A stretch of 8,746 nucleotides of DNA from an uncultured Ruminococcus sp. (GCA_902778985.1 CACYZS010000032.1:1-8746), one strand, 5' to 3'; positions 1 to 6,433 are shown, counted from the first letter of the stretch. Numbers and translations: made by a program. Notes: generated by a model not told the origin, from the sequence alone.

Positions 1-258
1 GACGCGCTCTGCGTCTCGGGTCAGACCGCCGGTTCCGCGACCGATACTTCGGTGCTTGCCGAGGTGAAGAAAGCCGTTCCGGATACCGTCGTGTTCGCCA
101 ACACCGGCTGCCGTAAAGAGACCATCGCGGATCAACTTGCGATCGCCGACGGCGCCGTCGTCGCGACCACCTTCAAGTATGACGGCGTGTTCGAGAACAT
201 GGTCGACGAGAAGCGCGTCGCCGAGTTCATGAGCGTCGTGCGGAAGGTCCGCTCTTAA
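1..258 (+). CDS. BtpA/SgcQ-family TIM-barrel protein, C-terminal part
   Basis: This gene is open from the first base and ends with TAA, so only the last 85 residues are visible, roughly the final third of a family whose members are about 260-280 residues long. Family hallmarks are SGQTAG (visible residues 6-11), the strand FANTG (32-36), the ADGAVVATTFK phosphate-loop-like segment (49-59) and the tail VDEKRVAEFM (68-77), which correspond to the usual SG..TG, GSG, ADG.IVGT..K and VD..RV..F patterns. The family is named after cyanobacterial BtpA, implicated in photosystem I accumulation, and E. coli SgcQ of a cryptic sugar operon. Its enzymatic reaction is not firmly established to my knowledge, though the fold and C-terminal phosphate loop suggest a phosphorylated small substrate. 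It lies 25 nt before a HAD phosphatase-like gene and a sugar kinase, so a catabolic role as in SgcQ is more likely than a photosynthetic one (inference). Confidence 0.82.
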   Translation, partial: DALCVSGQTAGSATDTSVLAEVKKAVPDTVVFANTGCRKETIADQLAIADGAVVATTFKYDGVFENMVDEKRVAEFMSVVRKVRS

Positions 259-283
259 ATAATCGACATAAAGGAGATTTCCC

Positions 284-1057
284 ATGGCAAAGATCACGGT
301 CAATAACCACGCCTACCGCGCCGATCTTCTCGTCTTTGACAAGGACGGTCTGATGTTCGAGTGCGAGCAGTTCTGGATCGAGATGGCGAACGCCCGTATG
401 CGTTCGATCTCGAAGCACTGCACCCACGACGACCTGATCGCCTGGACCAAACTGATGGGCGTCAAGACCGAGTTCCGGCACGGCGGTCTGATCGAGGCGA
501 CCTACGTCGATCCCGTCGGCGTCCTTGCCGTCGCGCCTCCCGCCGAAGAGACCGTTATTCTCGCGGGTTTTCTCGTCGAGCACTGCGGGCTTCTCTGGCA
601 TAAGGCGCGCAATCTCGCCGCGGCGATCTTCACCGAATCCGACGCGGGCATCGACCTGTCCCGCGCTCTTCGTCCGCAGCCCGGCTTCGTTTCGCTGATG
701 CGCCGCATCAACGAACTCGACGTCCCCTACGGCGTTGCGACGTCCGACACCTACGACCGCACGCGCGATTCGATGTCGCGTTACGACTGCTGGGATAAGG
801 TGCGTTTCGTCATCACCCCGGAAGAGGTCGAACGCGGGAAACCCAATCCCGATATGCTGCAATTCATTTCCGAGAAGTCCGGCGTTCCGCTCGACCGGAT
901 CGTGATGATCGGCGACTCCTACGTCGACGTCGCGATGGCGCAGGCGGCGGGAAGCATCGGGATCGGCGTCACCACCTCGCCCGAAATGCGTGAGAAGATG
1001 ATCCCGTATTCGCCCGAGATCGTTTCTACGCTCGACGAGATCCTCGTCGAACGGTAA
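284..1057 (+). CDS. HAD-superfamily hydrolase, phosphoglycolate phosphatase/beta-phosphoglucomutase-like
   Basis: This is a 257-residue soluble HAD protein with all four motifs. Motif I is FDKDGLM, with nucleophile D19 and general acid/base D21. Motif II is ATSDT, with T153 or S154. The motif III lysine is K186 in RGKPNP. Motif IV is GDSYVD, with D211 and D215. About 130 residues lie between motifs I and II, as in class C1 helical caps, where substrate choice is made. The expected chemistry is hydrolysis of a small phosphate ester or, less likely, phosphosugar isomerisation of the beta-phosphoglucomutase kind. The start is supported by AAGGAG at 271-276, 7 nt before ATG. There is no signal peptide. 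Its position between a BtpA/SgcQ-like gene and an FGGY kinase suggests it acts on a phosphorylated sugar of the same pathway or removes a dead-end phosphate made by the kinase. The substrate is unknown. Confidence 0.88.
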   Translation: MAKITVNNHAYRADLLVFDKDGLMFECEQFWIEMANARMRSISKHCTHDDLIAWTKLMGVKTEFRHGGLIEATYVDPVGVLAVAPPAEETVILAGFLVEHCGLLWHKARNLAAAIFTESDAGIDLSRALRPQPGFVSLMRRINELDVPYGVATSDTYDRTRDSMSRYDCWDKVRFVITPEEVERGKPNPDMLQFISEKSGVPLDRIVMIGDSYVDVAMAQAAGSIGIGVTTSPEMREKMIPYSPEIVSTLDEILVER

Positions 1058-1067
1058 GGGGGACCGA

Positions 1068-2570
1068 ATGGAAAAGATCGTACTCGGTATCGACGTCGGC
1101 ACGACGTCGGTAAAAGCGGTACTCGTCTCCTCCGAGGGGAAGATGGTCGACGAGGTCTCCGCGCCTCACGACCTGCTCTCTCTCCGCGCCGGCTGGGCGG
1201 AGGAGAACGCGAACGACTGGTGGAACAACTCCGTCACCGTCGTCTCACGCCTGAAAGAGCGCAATCCCGCCGTCTTTGAAAAGATCTCCTGTATCGGCGT
1301 GACCGGTATGGTCCCCGCGATCGTCATGCTGGACGAGAAGGGAAGTCCGATCCGCAACACGATCCAGCAGAACGACGCGCGCGCCGTCGACGAGATCCGC
1401 GAGATCTCGGAAAAGGTCGACCAGAAAGAACTGTTCGCCCTGACCGGCGGCTACACCAACCAACAGCACGTTCTGCCGCGTATGCTCTGGGTGAAACGCA
1501 ACGAACCCGAGGTCTTCGCACGCATGAAGACGGTCCTCGGTTCCTACGACTACGTCGTCTACAAACTGACCGGCGTCAAGTCGATCGAGATGAACTGGGC
1601 GGTCGAAAGCGGACTGTTCGACATCCGCCGCAAGACCTGGCTGACCGATCAGATGAAGGCGTTCGACTTCGATCCCGCGTGGTTCCCGACGGTAAACCCC
1701 TCGGGTAAGATCGTGGGAGAGGTCACCCCCGCGGCTGCGAAGATCACCGGTCTTGCCGCCGGGATCCCCGTCATCGCGGGCAGCGCCGACCACGTCGCGT
1801 CCACGCTTTCCGCCGGGATCGTCGACGAGGGCGATCTGCTCATCAAGTTCGGCGGTGCCGGCGACATCCTCTACTGCACTAAAGAGATCGTCACCAGCGA
1901 AAAACTCTTCTTCGACTGCCACGTCGTCCCCGACAAGTACCTGATCAACGGTTGTATGGCGGCGTCCGGCTCGCTCGTCAAATGGTATCTCGGCGACATC
2001 CTCGATAGTTACGGCGGGGACGCGCTGAAGAAACTCGACGAGGACGCCTCGAAACTTCCGCCCGCCTCCGACGGCTTGATCATTCTGCCGTACTTCCTCG
2101 GTGAGAAGACCCCGATCTTCGATCCCGAGGCGCGCGGTATGATGTTCGGTCTGACGCTCTCGCACACCCGGGCGCATATCTTCCGCGCCTGCCTCGAGGC
2201 GGTCATCTACGGTTTCCGTCACCATATCGACGTGATTCGCGAACTCGGCTACGTGCCGCGCCGGATCATCGCGACCAACGGCGGCTCGCGCAGCCGTTTC
2301 TGGTGCCAGATCGCCGCCGACGTTCTCGGACAGGAAGTGCGCGCGTATCCGTCGCACCCCGGTTCCGCGCTCGGCGTCGCGTACCTTGCCGGAATGACGG
2401 TGGGCGCGTTCTCGTCCTGGGACGGGATACACGCGTTCCTGACCGAATACCGCACCTTCACCCCCAACCCCGAGGCAGTTAAGGTCTACGAGAAGTCCTA
2501 CCGGATCTACCGCGACCTGTACGAGCAGACCAAACCCAGTTGCGCCTCGGTCGCCGACCTTTACCGCTGA
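1068..2570 (+). CDS. FGGY-family carbohydrate kinase (xylulokinase-like)
   Basis: This 500-residue cytosolic kinase has the usual length for pentulose kinases of the FGGY family, which phosphorylate a sugar or polyol with ATP. The N-terminal ATPase-fold phosphate loop is GIDVGTTSVK (7-16), followed by a GWAEEN..DWW segment like the GW.EQ.P..WW of xylulokinases. The probable catalytic base is D241 in GSADHVAS. The second domain carries the adenosine motif NGGSRSRFW (404-412) within a typical C-terminal helix region. One deviation is FGGAGD (261-266) where many relatives have a Thr-Ser pair (GTS). TAAGGGGGA overlaps the end of the HAD gene and provides the ribosome binding site, so the two are probably translationally coupled. 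The gene is the last of the operon, with a terminator 22 bp after its stop. D-xylulose, L-ribulose, L-fuculose and polyols are all possible substrates and I cannot choose among them. Confidence 0.9.
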   Translation: MEKIVLGIDVGTTSVKAVLVSSEGKMVDEVSAPHDLLSLRAGWAEENANDWWNNSVTVVSRLKERNPAVFEKISCIGVTGMVPAIVMLDEKGSPIRNTIQQNDARAVDEIREISEKVDQKELFALTGGYTNQQHVLPRMLWVKRNEPEVFARMKTVLGSYDYVVYKLTGVKSIEMNWAVESGLFDIRRKTWLTDQMKAFDFDPAWFPTVNPSGKIVGEVTPAAAKITGLAAGIPVIAGSADHVASTLSAGIVDEGDLLIKFGGAGDILYCTKEIVTSEKLFFDCHVVPDKYLINGCMAASGSLVKWYLGDILDSYGGDALKKLDEDASKLPPASDGLIILPYFLGEKTPIFDPEARGMMFGLTLSHTRAHIFRACLEAVIYGFRHHIDVIRELGYVPRRIIATNGGSRSRFWCQIAADVLGQEVRAYPSHPGSALGVAYLAGMTVGAFSSWDGIHAFLTEYRTFTPNPEAVKVYEKSYRIYRDLYEQTKPSCASVADLYR

Positions 2571-2587
2571 ACGGGTTTCCATCAATG

Positions 2588-2628
2588 AAAAGGACCGCCC
2601 CCGCAAGACGGGGGCGGTCTTTATTTTT
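2588..2628. terminator. Bidirectional intrinsic terminator between convergent genes
   Basis: A perfect 11-bp GC-rich stem (2593-2603 with 2609-2619) closes a 5-nt loop, CAAGA. On the plus strand it is followed by TTTATTTTT, ending the kinase operon. On the minus strand it is followed by CTTTTC, so it can also end the PQ-loop gene, whose stop codon lies at 2634-2636. It is the only hairpin between the two stops, so both units appear to share it. Confidence 0.9.
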
Positions 2629-2633
2629 CCGTT

Positions 2634-2936
2634 TTACGCTGCTTTTTCCGCCATCTTGTCAAGCCGGTAGTTGCGGCAGTAGAGCGCCAGGTCGATCCCC
2701 ACCATCGTCAGGTTGAGAAAGTAGAAGACCAGAACGTACCACTTGCTCGAAAACTGAGCCATGTAGGTTTCGTTTAAGAACTTCGATGCGATCCCCGCGA
2801 CGTAGCCGAAGAAGATCAGGACGAGAAAGGGAAGGCTCTTGCCCTTCGTCGTCCGCGCACGGTAGGATTTTAAGACGTTCAGCGGCCACGACGCCCCGAA
2901 CGACACGATCATTACGATCTCGAGTATTTCAGACAT
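2634..2936 (-). CDS. Small PQ-loop/SemiSWEET-like membrane protein
   Basis: The product has 100 residues with three hydrophobic segments, at about 4-22, 36-54 and 66-87, the size and layout of bacterial SemiSWEETs, which work as dimers of three-helix units and move small sugars. The end of helix 1 reads SWPLNVLKS (16-24), followed by the basic loop RTTKGKS (28-34). This resembles the PQ-loop pattern, with WPLN in place of the classical PQ, and the loop resembles the T.S..G.S element after it. Positive residues at 23-33 and 88-94 put those loops in the cytoplasm. I recognise a widespread family of uncharacterised proteins with this SWP...KGKS signature, and transport itself is inference. The start is set by AAGAGG at 2944-2949, 7 nt before ATG, and a near-consensus promoter lies upstream. 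The gene is monocistronic and divergent from proB. Confidence 0.75.
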   Translation of the reverse strand: MSEILEIVMIVSFGASWPLNVLKSYRARTTKGKSLPFLVLIFFGYVAGIASKFLNETYMAQFSSKWYVLVFYFLNLTMVGIDLALYCRNYRLDKMAEKAA

Positions 2937-2969
2937 GGTTATACCTCTTTTCGGTCTTGTTACCCGTCT

Positions 2970-2998
2970 ATTGTACCGCCCGTGCGTCGCTTTGTCAA
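2970..2998 (-). promoter_or_regulatory. Sigma-A-type promoter of the PQ-loop gene
   Basis: Read on the minus strand, TTGACA (2998-2993) and TACAAT (2975-2970) are separated by exactly 17 bp. The -35 is consensus and the -10 has one mismatch. Transcription would start near 2963, giving a leader of about 25 nt that contains the AAGAGG ribosome binding site. Confidence 0.85.
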
Positions 2999-3005
2999 CA
3001 AAAAG

Positions 3006-3025
3006 GCGGAAAAAACCGCGCGCGG
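3006..3025. promoter_or_regulatory. GC palindrome between the two divergent -35 boxes, possible operator
   Basis: CCGCGCGCGG at 3016-3025 is a perfect 10-bp palindrome. Just before it, GCGG (3006-3009) and CCGC (3016-3019) form a second inverted pair around AAAAAA. The element sits in the 39 bp between the -35 boxes of the PQ-loop gene and proB, where a shared regulator could bind. No known operator is recognised, and GC-rich palindromes arise easily in this genome, so this stays tentative. Confidence 0.3.
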
Positions 3026-3037
3026 AACATCTTTTTC

Positions 3038-3066
3038 TTGACTTTTCCTCGGGTTTATATTATGAT
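3038..3066 (+). promoter_or_regulatory. Sigma-A-type promoter of the proBAC operon
   Basis: TTGACT (3038-3043) and TATGAT (3061-3066) are separated by 17 bp, one mismatch in each box. A second perfect TATAAT lies at 3074-3079, but the hexamer at the right distance (GGGTTT) is poor and there is no TG extension, so the first pair is preferred. The predicted start near 3073 leaves only about 27 nt before the proB ATG, too short for a T-box or other riboswitch. Confidence 0.82.
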
Positions 3067-3099
3067 ATCTGTGTATAATCATACAGGACGAGGCTTGAA

Positions 3100-3894
3100 A
3101 TGAACAATCGTAAAAGAAGGATCGTCGTCAAGGTCGGCACCTCGACGCTGACGAACGAGAACGGATCGGTCGATCTTCGGATCATGGACAAACTGACGCA
3201 GGTGCTCTCCGAGGTCGAGAACGGCGGGGACGAGGTGATCCTCGTTTCGTCGGGCGCGATCTCCGTGGGCGTGTCCAAAATGCGTCTGCCCGAGCGTCCG
3301 AAAGAGATCCGTATGAAACAGGCGTGCGCCGCCGTCGGTCAGTGCGAACTGATGCACCTCTACGATAAATTCTTCTCGGAATACGGCATCCTGACGGCGC
3401 AGATCCTGCTGACAGGCGAGGACGTTCTGACCGAAGAGAAAAAGCAGAACCTGAAAAACACCTTCTCGGCGCTGCTCGAGAACCGGATCGTCCCGATCGT
3501 CAACGAAAACGACTCGGTCAGTTACGCGCAGATCGAGTCGGCGAAGAAGGTCTTCGGCGATAACGATACGCTTTCCGCACTCGTCGCGGTGCTCTGCGAC
3601 GCGGATCTGTTGATTATTCTCTCCGACGTCGAGGGACTTTACGAGGGAGACCCGCGTAAAGACGCGTCGGCGAAACTGATCCGCCGGGTCGAAAAGATCG
3701 ACGACCGCATCCGTTCGCTTGTCGGCGGTGCGGGGACCGATCGCGGCAGGGGCGGTATGACCACCAAACTCGAGGCGGCGGAGATCGTCACGTCCCACGG
3801 GATCCCGATGTTCATTCTGCTCGGCTCGGATCCTTCCCGCGTTTACGACGCGCTGGAAGGGAAGGAAGTCGGGACCTGTTTCTCGGCGAGGTAA
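3100..3894 (+). CDS. proB: Glutamate 5-kinase
   Basis: ProB phosphorylates the gamma-carboxylate of L-glutamate with ATP, the first committed step of proline synthesis in the cytosol. This 264-residue protein is a complete amino acid kinase domain. Visible motifs are VVKVGTSTLT (9-18, with K11), SSGAIS (50-55), the glutamate-binding loop VNENDS (134-139), FGDND (152-156), LSDVEGLY in the nucleotide region and GRGGMTTK (216-223). It stops where the C-terminal PUA domain of the roughly 367-residue E. coli enzyme would begin, so this is the short form found in many Clostridia. GAGG at 3090-3093, 6 nt before ATG, supports the start. It heads proB-proA-proC, with 3 nt to proA. Feedback inhibition by proline is a family property, and the response of this short form cannot be read from sequence. 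Confidence 0.97.
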   Translation: MNNRKRRIVVKVGTSTLTNENGSVDLRIMDKLTQVLSEVENGGDEVILVSSGAISVGVSKMRLPERPKEIRMKQACAAVGQCELMHLYDKFFSEYGILTAQILLTGEDVLTEEKKQNLKNTFSALLENRIVPIVNENDSVSYAQIESAKKVFGDNDTLSALVAVLCDADLLIILSDVEGLYEGDPRKDASAKLIRRVEKIDDRIRSLVGGAGTDRGRGGMTTKLEAAEIVTSHGIPMFILLGSDPSRVYDALEGKEVGTCFSAR

Positions 3895-3897
3895 CAG

Positions 3898-5157
3898 ATG
3901 AGAAGTACAAGTGAGATCCTTTGCGCCGCGCAGGCGGTGAAATCCAAGGCGGCGCTCCTGTCGACCGAAGAGAAGAACCGGGCACTCCTGTCCATGGCGG
4001 ACGAACTCGAGGCGTCCGAAAAAGAGATTCTTGAAGCCAACGCCCTCGACGTCGAGGCGTCGCGCGGGATCATTCCCGACGTGATGATCGACCGTCTTTC
4101 CTTAAACGCCGCCCGTATCGCCGGAATGGCGAAGGGGCTGCGCGACGTCGCGTCGCTCCCCGATCCGGTCGGACGGATCATTTCGAGCGTCAAACGCCCG
4201 AACGGTCTTCTGATCGAGCGGGTCGCGGTGCCGTTCGGCGTTGTCGCCGCGATCTACGAGAGCCGCCCGAACGTCACCTCCGACGTCGCCGCGCTGACCT
4301 TGAAGAGCGGGAACGTCGCCGTCCTGCGCTGCGGGAAAGAAGCCGCGCGTTCCGCTCGCGCCGTCTGCGACGCGCTGCGCCGCGGGATCAAAAAGGCGGG
4401 GCTGCCGGAAGATCTGGTCGCGGTGATCGAGGATACCGACCGCGCCAGTTCGCTCGAACTGATGAAAGCCGTCGGGCTTGTCGACCTGCTGATCCCGCGC
4501 GGCGGCGCCGGACTGATCCGCGCCTGCGTCGAACAGGCGCTCGTCCCCTGCATTGAGACCGGGACCGGGATCTGCCACGTCTACGTTGACGAGGCGGCGG
4601 ATATCGACAAGGCGCTCGCGATCGTCGAGAACGCGAAGACCTCGCGTCCCTCGGTCTGCAACGCCGAAGAAGTGCTCTTGATCCACGAGAAGATCGCGCC
4701 GACGTTTCTGCCCGCGATCTACGACCGGCTGACGAAAAAGCGGAGCGAACGGGGCCTTGTCCCGGTCGAGTTCCGGCTTGACGAAAAGGCGGCGAAGATC
4801 CTCGGATCTAAACCCGCCGAAGGACCGATCTTCGATACCGAATTCCTTGATTACGTCCTTGCCGTCGGGATCGTTTCCGACGTCGGGGAAGCCATCGCCC
4901 ATATCGCGAAGCACTCGACGCACCACAGCGAGTCGATCGTCACCGAAAACGGCGAGACCGCCGAACGCTTCCTGCGGGAGGTCGACAGCGCGGCGGTCTA
5001 CCACAACGTGTCGACGCGTTTCACCGACGGCGGCGAGTTCGGGCTTGGCTGCGAACTCGGCATCTCGACGCAGAAAATGCACGCCAGAGGTCCGATGGGA
5101 CTTGAGGAACTCAACACCTACAAATACCTGATCCGCGGGAACGGACAGGTCAGATAA
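3898..5157 (+). CDS. proA: Gamma-glutamyl phosphate reductase (glutamate-5-semialdehyde dehydrogenase)
   Basis: ProA reduces gamma-glutamyl phosphate with NADPH to glutamate 5-semialdehyde, which cyclises to pyrroline-5-carboxylate. The 419 residues match the usual family length of about 415-420. The catalytic cysteine is C254 in RPSVCNAEE. The signature PFGVVAAIYESRPNVT (112-127) and the nucleotide-side loop LRCGKEA (143-149) are present, the latter with Cys145 where Gly is usual. Near the C-terminus, the STHHSE and GLGCELGIST segments are also family-typical. The ATG lies 3 nt after the proB stop and its ribosome binding site GAGG (3888-3891) is inside the end of proB, so translation of the two is coupled. 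This suits the handover of the labile phosphate between ProB and ProA known in other bacteria. Confidence 0.97.
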   Translation: MRSTSEILCAAQAVKSKAALLSTEEKNRALLSMADELEASEKEILEANALDVEASRGIIPDVMIDRLSLNAARIAGMAKGLRDVASLPDPVGRIISSVKRPNGLLIERVAVPFGVVAAIYESRPNVTSDVAALTLKSGNVAVLRCGKEAARSARAVCDALRRGIKKAGLPEDLVAVIEDTDRASSLELMKAVGLVDLLIPRGGAGLIRACVEQALVPCIETGTGICHVYVDEAADIDKALAIVENAKTSRPSVCNAEEVLLIHEKIAPTFLPAIYDRLTKKRSERGLVPVEFRLDEKAAKILGSKPAEGPIFDTEFLDYVLAVGIVSDVGEAIAHIAKHSTHHSESIVTENGETAERFLREVDSAAVYHNVSTRFTDGGEFGLGCELGISTQKMHARGPMGLEELNTYKYLIRGNGQVR

Positions 5158-5167
5158 GGAGAATACC

Positions 5168-5962
5168 ATGAAATACGAATTCGGCTTTATCGGTGTCGGC
5201 AATATGGGCGGCGCGATCGCCGACGCGGTCTGCCGCACCATGCCCAAGGGCAGCGTCGCGGTCTGCGATACCGACGCGAACAAGACCGGCGCGTTCGGAA
5301 TGAAATACGGCGCAGCCGTTCTGTCGCTTGATAAGATCGCGGCGTCCTGCCGATTCCTCGTCTTCGGCGTGAAGCCGCAGGTGCTGCCCGCCGTGATGAA
5401 GGACGTTCGTCCGCATCTTGACGACTCGACCGTCGTGGTTTCGATGGCTGCCGGGATCTCGGTCGCCGCGATCGAGGCGGGGCTCTCCCGTCGTCCGGTC
5501 GTCCGCATTATGCCCAATACGCCCTGCGCCGTCGGACGCGGGCTGATCCTCTACGTGCCGAACGACCTCGTCAAGGCTGACGATCTTTCGGCTCTGCTCG
5601 CCGGATTTGCCGGCGCAGGCACGCTGACGCCGATCGCGGAAGACAAGATCGACGCCGCTTCCGCCGTATCGGGCTGCGGTCCCGCGTTTGCCTATCTCTT
5701 CGTCGAGGCGCTTGCCGACGCGGGCGTCGAGTGCGGTCTTGCCCGTGCGGACGCGCAGAAATTCGCCGCCCTGATGCTCGAGGGTTCGGCGAGAATGGTA
5801 CTGGAGACCGGGCGTCACCCCGGCGAACTCAAGGACGCGGTCTGCAGCCCCGGCGGGACCACCATCGCCGGCGTACGCGCGCTTGAAGAGGGCGGTTTCC
5901 GCTCCTCCGCGATGAACGCCGTACGCGCCGCCTACATCAGAACGCTGGAACTGAAAAAGTAA
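5168..5962 (+). CDS. proC: Pyrroline-5-carboxylate reductase
   Basis: ProC reduces pyrroline-5-carboxylate to L-proline with NAD(P)H, the last step of the pathway. The 264 residues have the normal family length. The N-terminal Rossmann fold opens with GFIGVGNMGG (6-15), and FGVKPQ and RIMPNTP mark the rest of the nucleotide domain. The C-terminal helical dimerisation and substrate domain carries SGCGPAF (168-174, where SGSGPAY is common) and the family signature HPGELKD...SPGGTTIAG (217-234). TAAGGAG overlaps the proA stop and lies 6 nt before ATG, so the gene is co-translated with proA. With proB and proA it makes the complete glutamate-to-proline route in one operon. It ends 59 bp before the hairpin most likely to terminate the operon. 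Confidence 0.97.
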   Translation: MKYEFGFIGVGNMGGAIADAVCRTMPKGSVAVCDTDANKTGAFGMKYGAAVLSLDKIAASCRFLVFGVKPQVLPAVMKDVRPHLDDSTVVVSMAAGISVAAIEAGLSRRPVVRIMPNTPCAVGRGLILYVPNDLVKADDLSALLAGFAGAGTLTPIAEDKIDAASAVSGCGPAFAYLFVEALADAGVECGLARADAQKFAALMLEGSARMVLETGRHPGELKDAVCSPGGTTIAGVRALEEGGFRSSAMNAVRAAYIRTLELKK

Positions 5963-5970
5963 AGAAACGA

Positions 5971-6001
5971 ATAAAAAACGCCCGCGCCATTTGCGCGGGC
6001 G
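5971..6001 (-). terminator. Intrinsic terminator of the 97-residue membrane protein gene
   Basis: A perfect 9-bp stem (5979-5987 with 5993-6001) with loop CATTT is followed on the minus strand by TTTTTTAT. On the plus strand no T-run follows the stem, so although it lies just after proC it is built to stop transcription arriving from the minus-strand gene ending at 6073. Confidence 0.8.
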
Positions 6002-6021
6002 GTACGAATAGCGGATATGAC

Positions 6022-6058
6022 GACGGCGCGGGATCCCCCGCGCCGTCCGTACTTTTAT
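6022..6058 (+). terminator. Probable intrinsic terminator of the proBAC operon
   Basis: A perfect 11-bp stem (6022-6032 with 6037-6047) has the 4-nt loop ATCC. On the plus strand it is followed by CGTAC and then TTTTATT, a somewhat delayed U-tract. The minus-strand side has no T-run, so plus-strand use is favoured. The delay makes the efficiency uncertain. Confidence 0.65.
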
Positions 6059-6072
6059 TCGGTTTCAGGTCG

Positions 6073-6366
6073 TCAGCACCAATGAAATTGCCCGGTCACG
6101 ACCAGATACAGGGAGTACACTCCGAAGAAAACACACGGAATCATCGGTAAAACGAACAGTATGATCGAAACGATCGCGAAGTCGCGCTTTTTGCGAACCA
6201 AAAAGAGGATCGGGAAAAGAATCTCGAGCGCGGCGTAAATGCCGAAGATTGCCCAGAAAATAAAACTCTCCGAAACGGGAATCATAAAAAAGACGAGAAA
6301 TAAGCCCGGAAACGTTGCGGCGATTCCGAGACACCACAGTATAATGAACGGTACTCTCTTAATCAT
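6073..6366 (-). CDS. Small three-helix membrane protein of unknown function
   Basis: I do not recognise a family. The 97-residue product is mostly hydrophobic, with segments at about 6-29, 35-57 and 64-90. The basic loop RKKRD (58-62) after the second segment and K3-R4 at the N-terminus predict N-terminus inside and C-terminus (ending HWC) outside. There is no signal peptide distinct from helix 1, no lipobox and no catalytic motif. It is a credible gene because it has GAGGG at 6374-6378, 7 nt before ATG, a strong promoter at 6464-6492 and a terminator at 5971-6001 on the same strand, so it is a complete single-gene unit. It is more AT-rich than its neighbours, which may indicate recent acquisition or weak constraint. 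A shifted frame on the same strand (6065-6337) is less hydrophobic and has no ribosome binding site, so it was discarded. Confidence 0.68.
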   Translation of the reverse strand: MIKRVPFIILWCLGIAATFPGLFLVFFMIPVSESFIFWAIFGIYAALEILFPILFLVRKKRDFAIVSIILFVLPMIPCVFFGVYSLYLVVTGQFHWC

Positions 6367-6433
6367 ATTGGTTCCCTCACGGTACGGTCCGGACGCGCAA
6401 GCGCGCGGAAACGGCTTCCGTTGCGGCGCATCT

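Noticed and set aside
1245..2606. 453-residue open frame on the minus strand opposite the FGGY kinase
   Set aside because: It is rich in Asp, Arg, Gly and Val with no motif, and lies antisense to a gene with clear family motifs. Long antisense frames are expected from GC-biased third codon positions.
3074..3079. Perfect TATAAT as an alternative -10 for proB
   Set aside because: The hexamer 17 bp upstream is GGGTTT and there is no TG extension, while TTGACT-17-TATGAT just upstream is a better pair.
3079..3798. 239-residue minus-strand open frame opposite proB
   Set aside because: It is antisense to an unmistakable glutamate kinase and is dominated by Arg, Asp and Val as in the other shadows.
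4102..5517. 471-residue minus-strand open frame opposite proA and proC
   Set aside because: It spans the junction of two well-supported genes, has no recognisable domain, and is explained by base composition.
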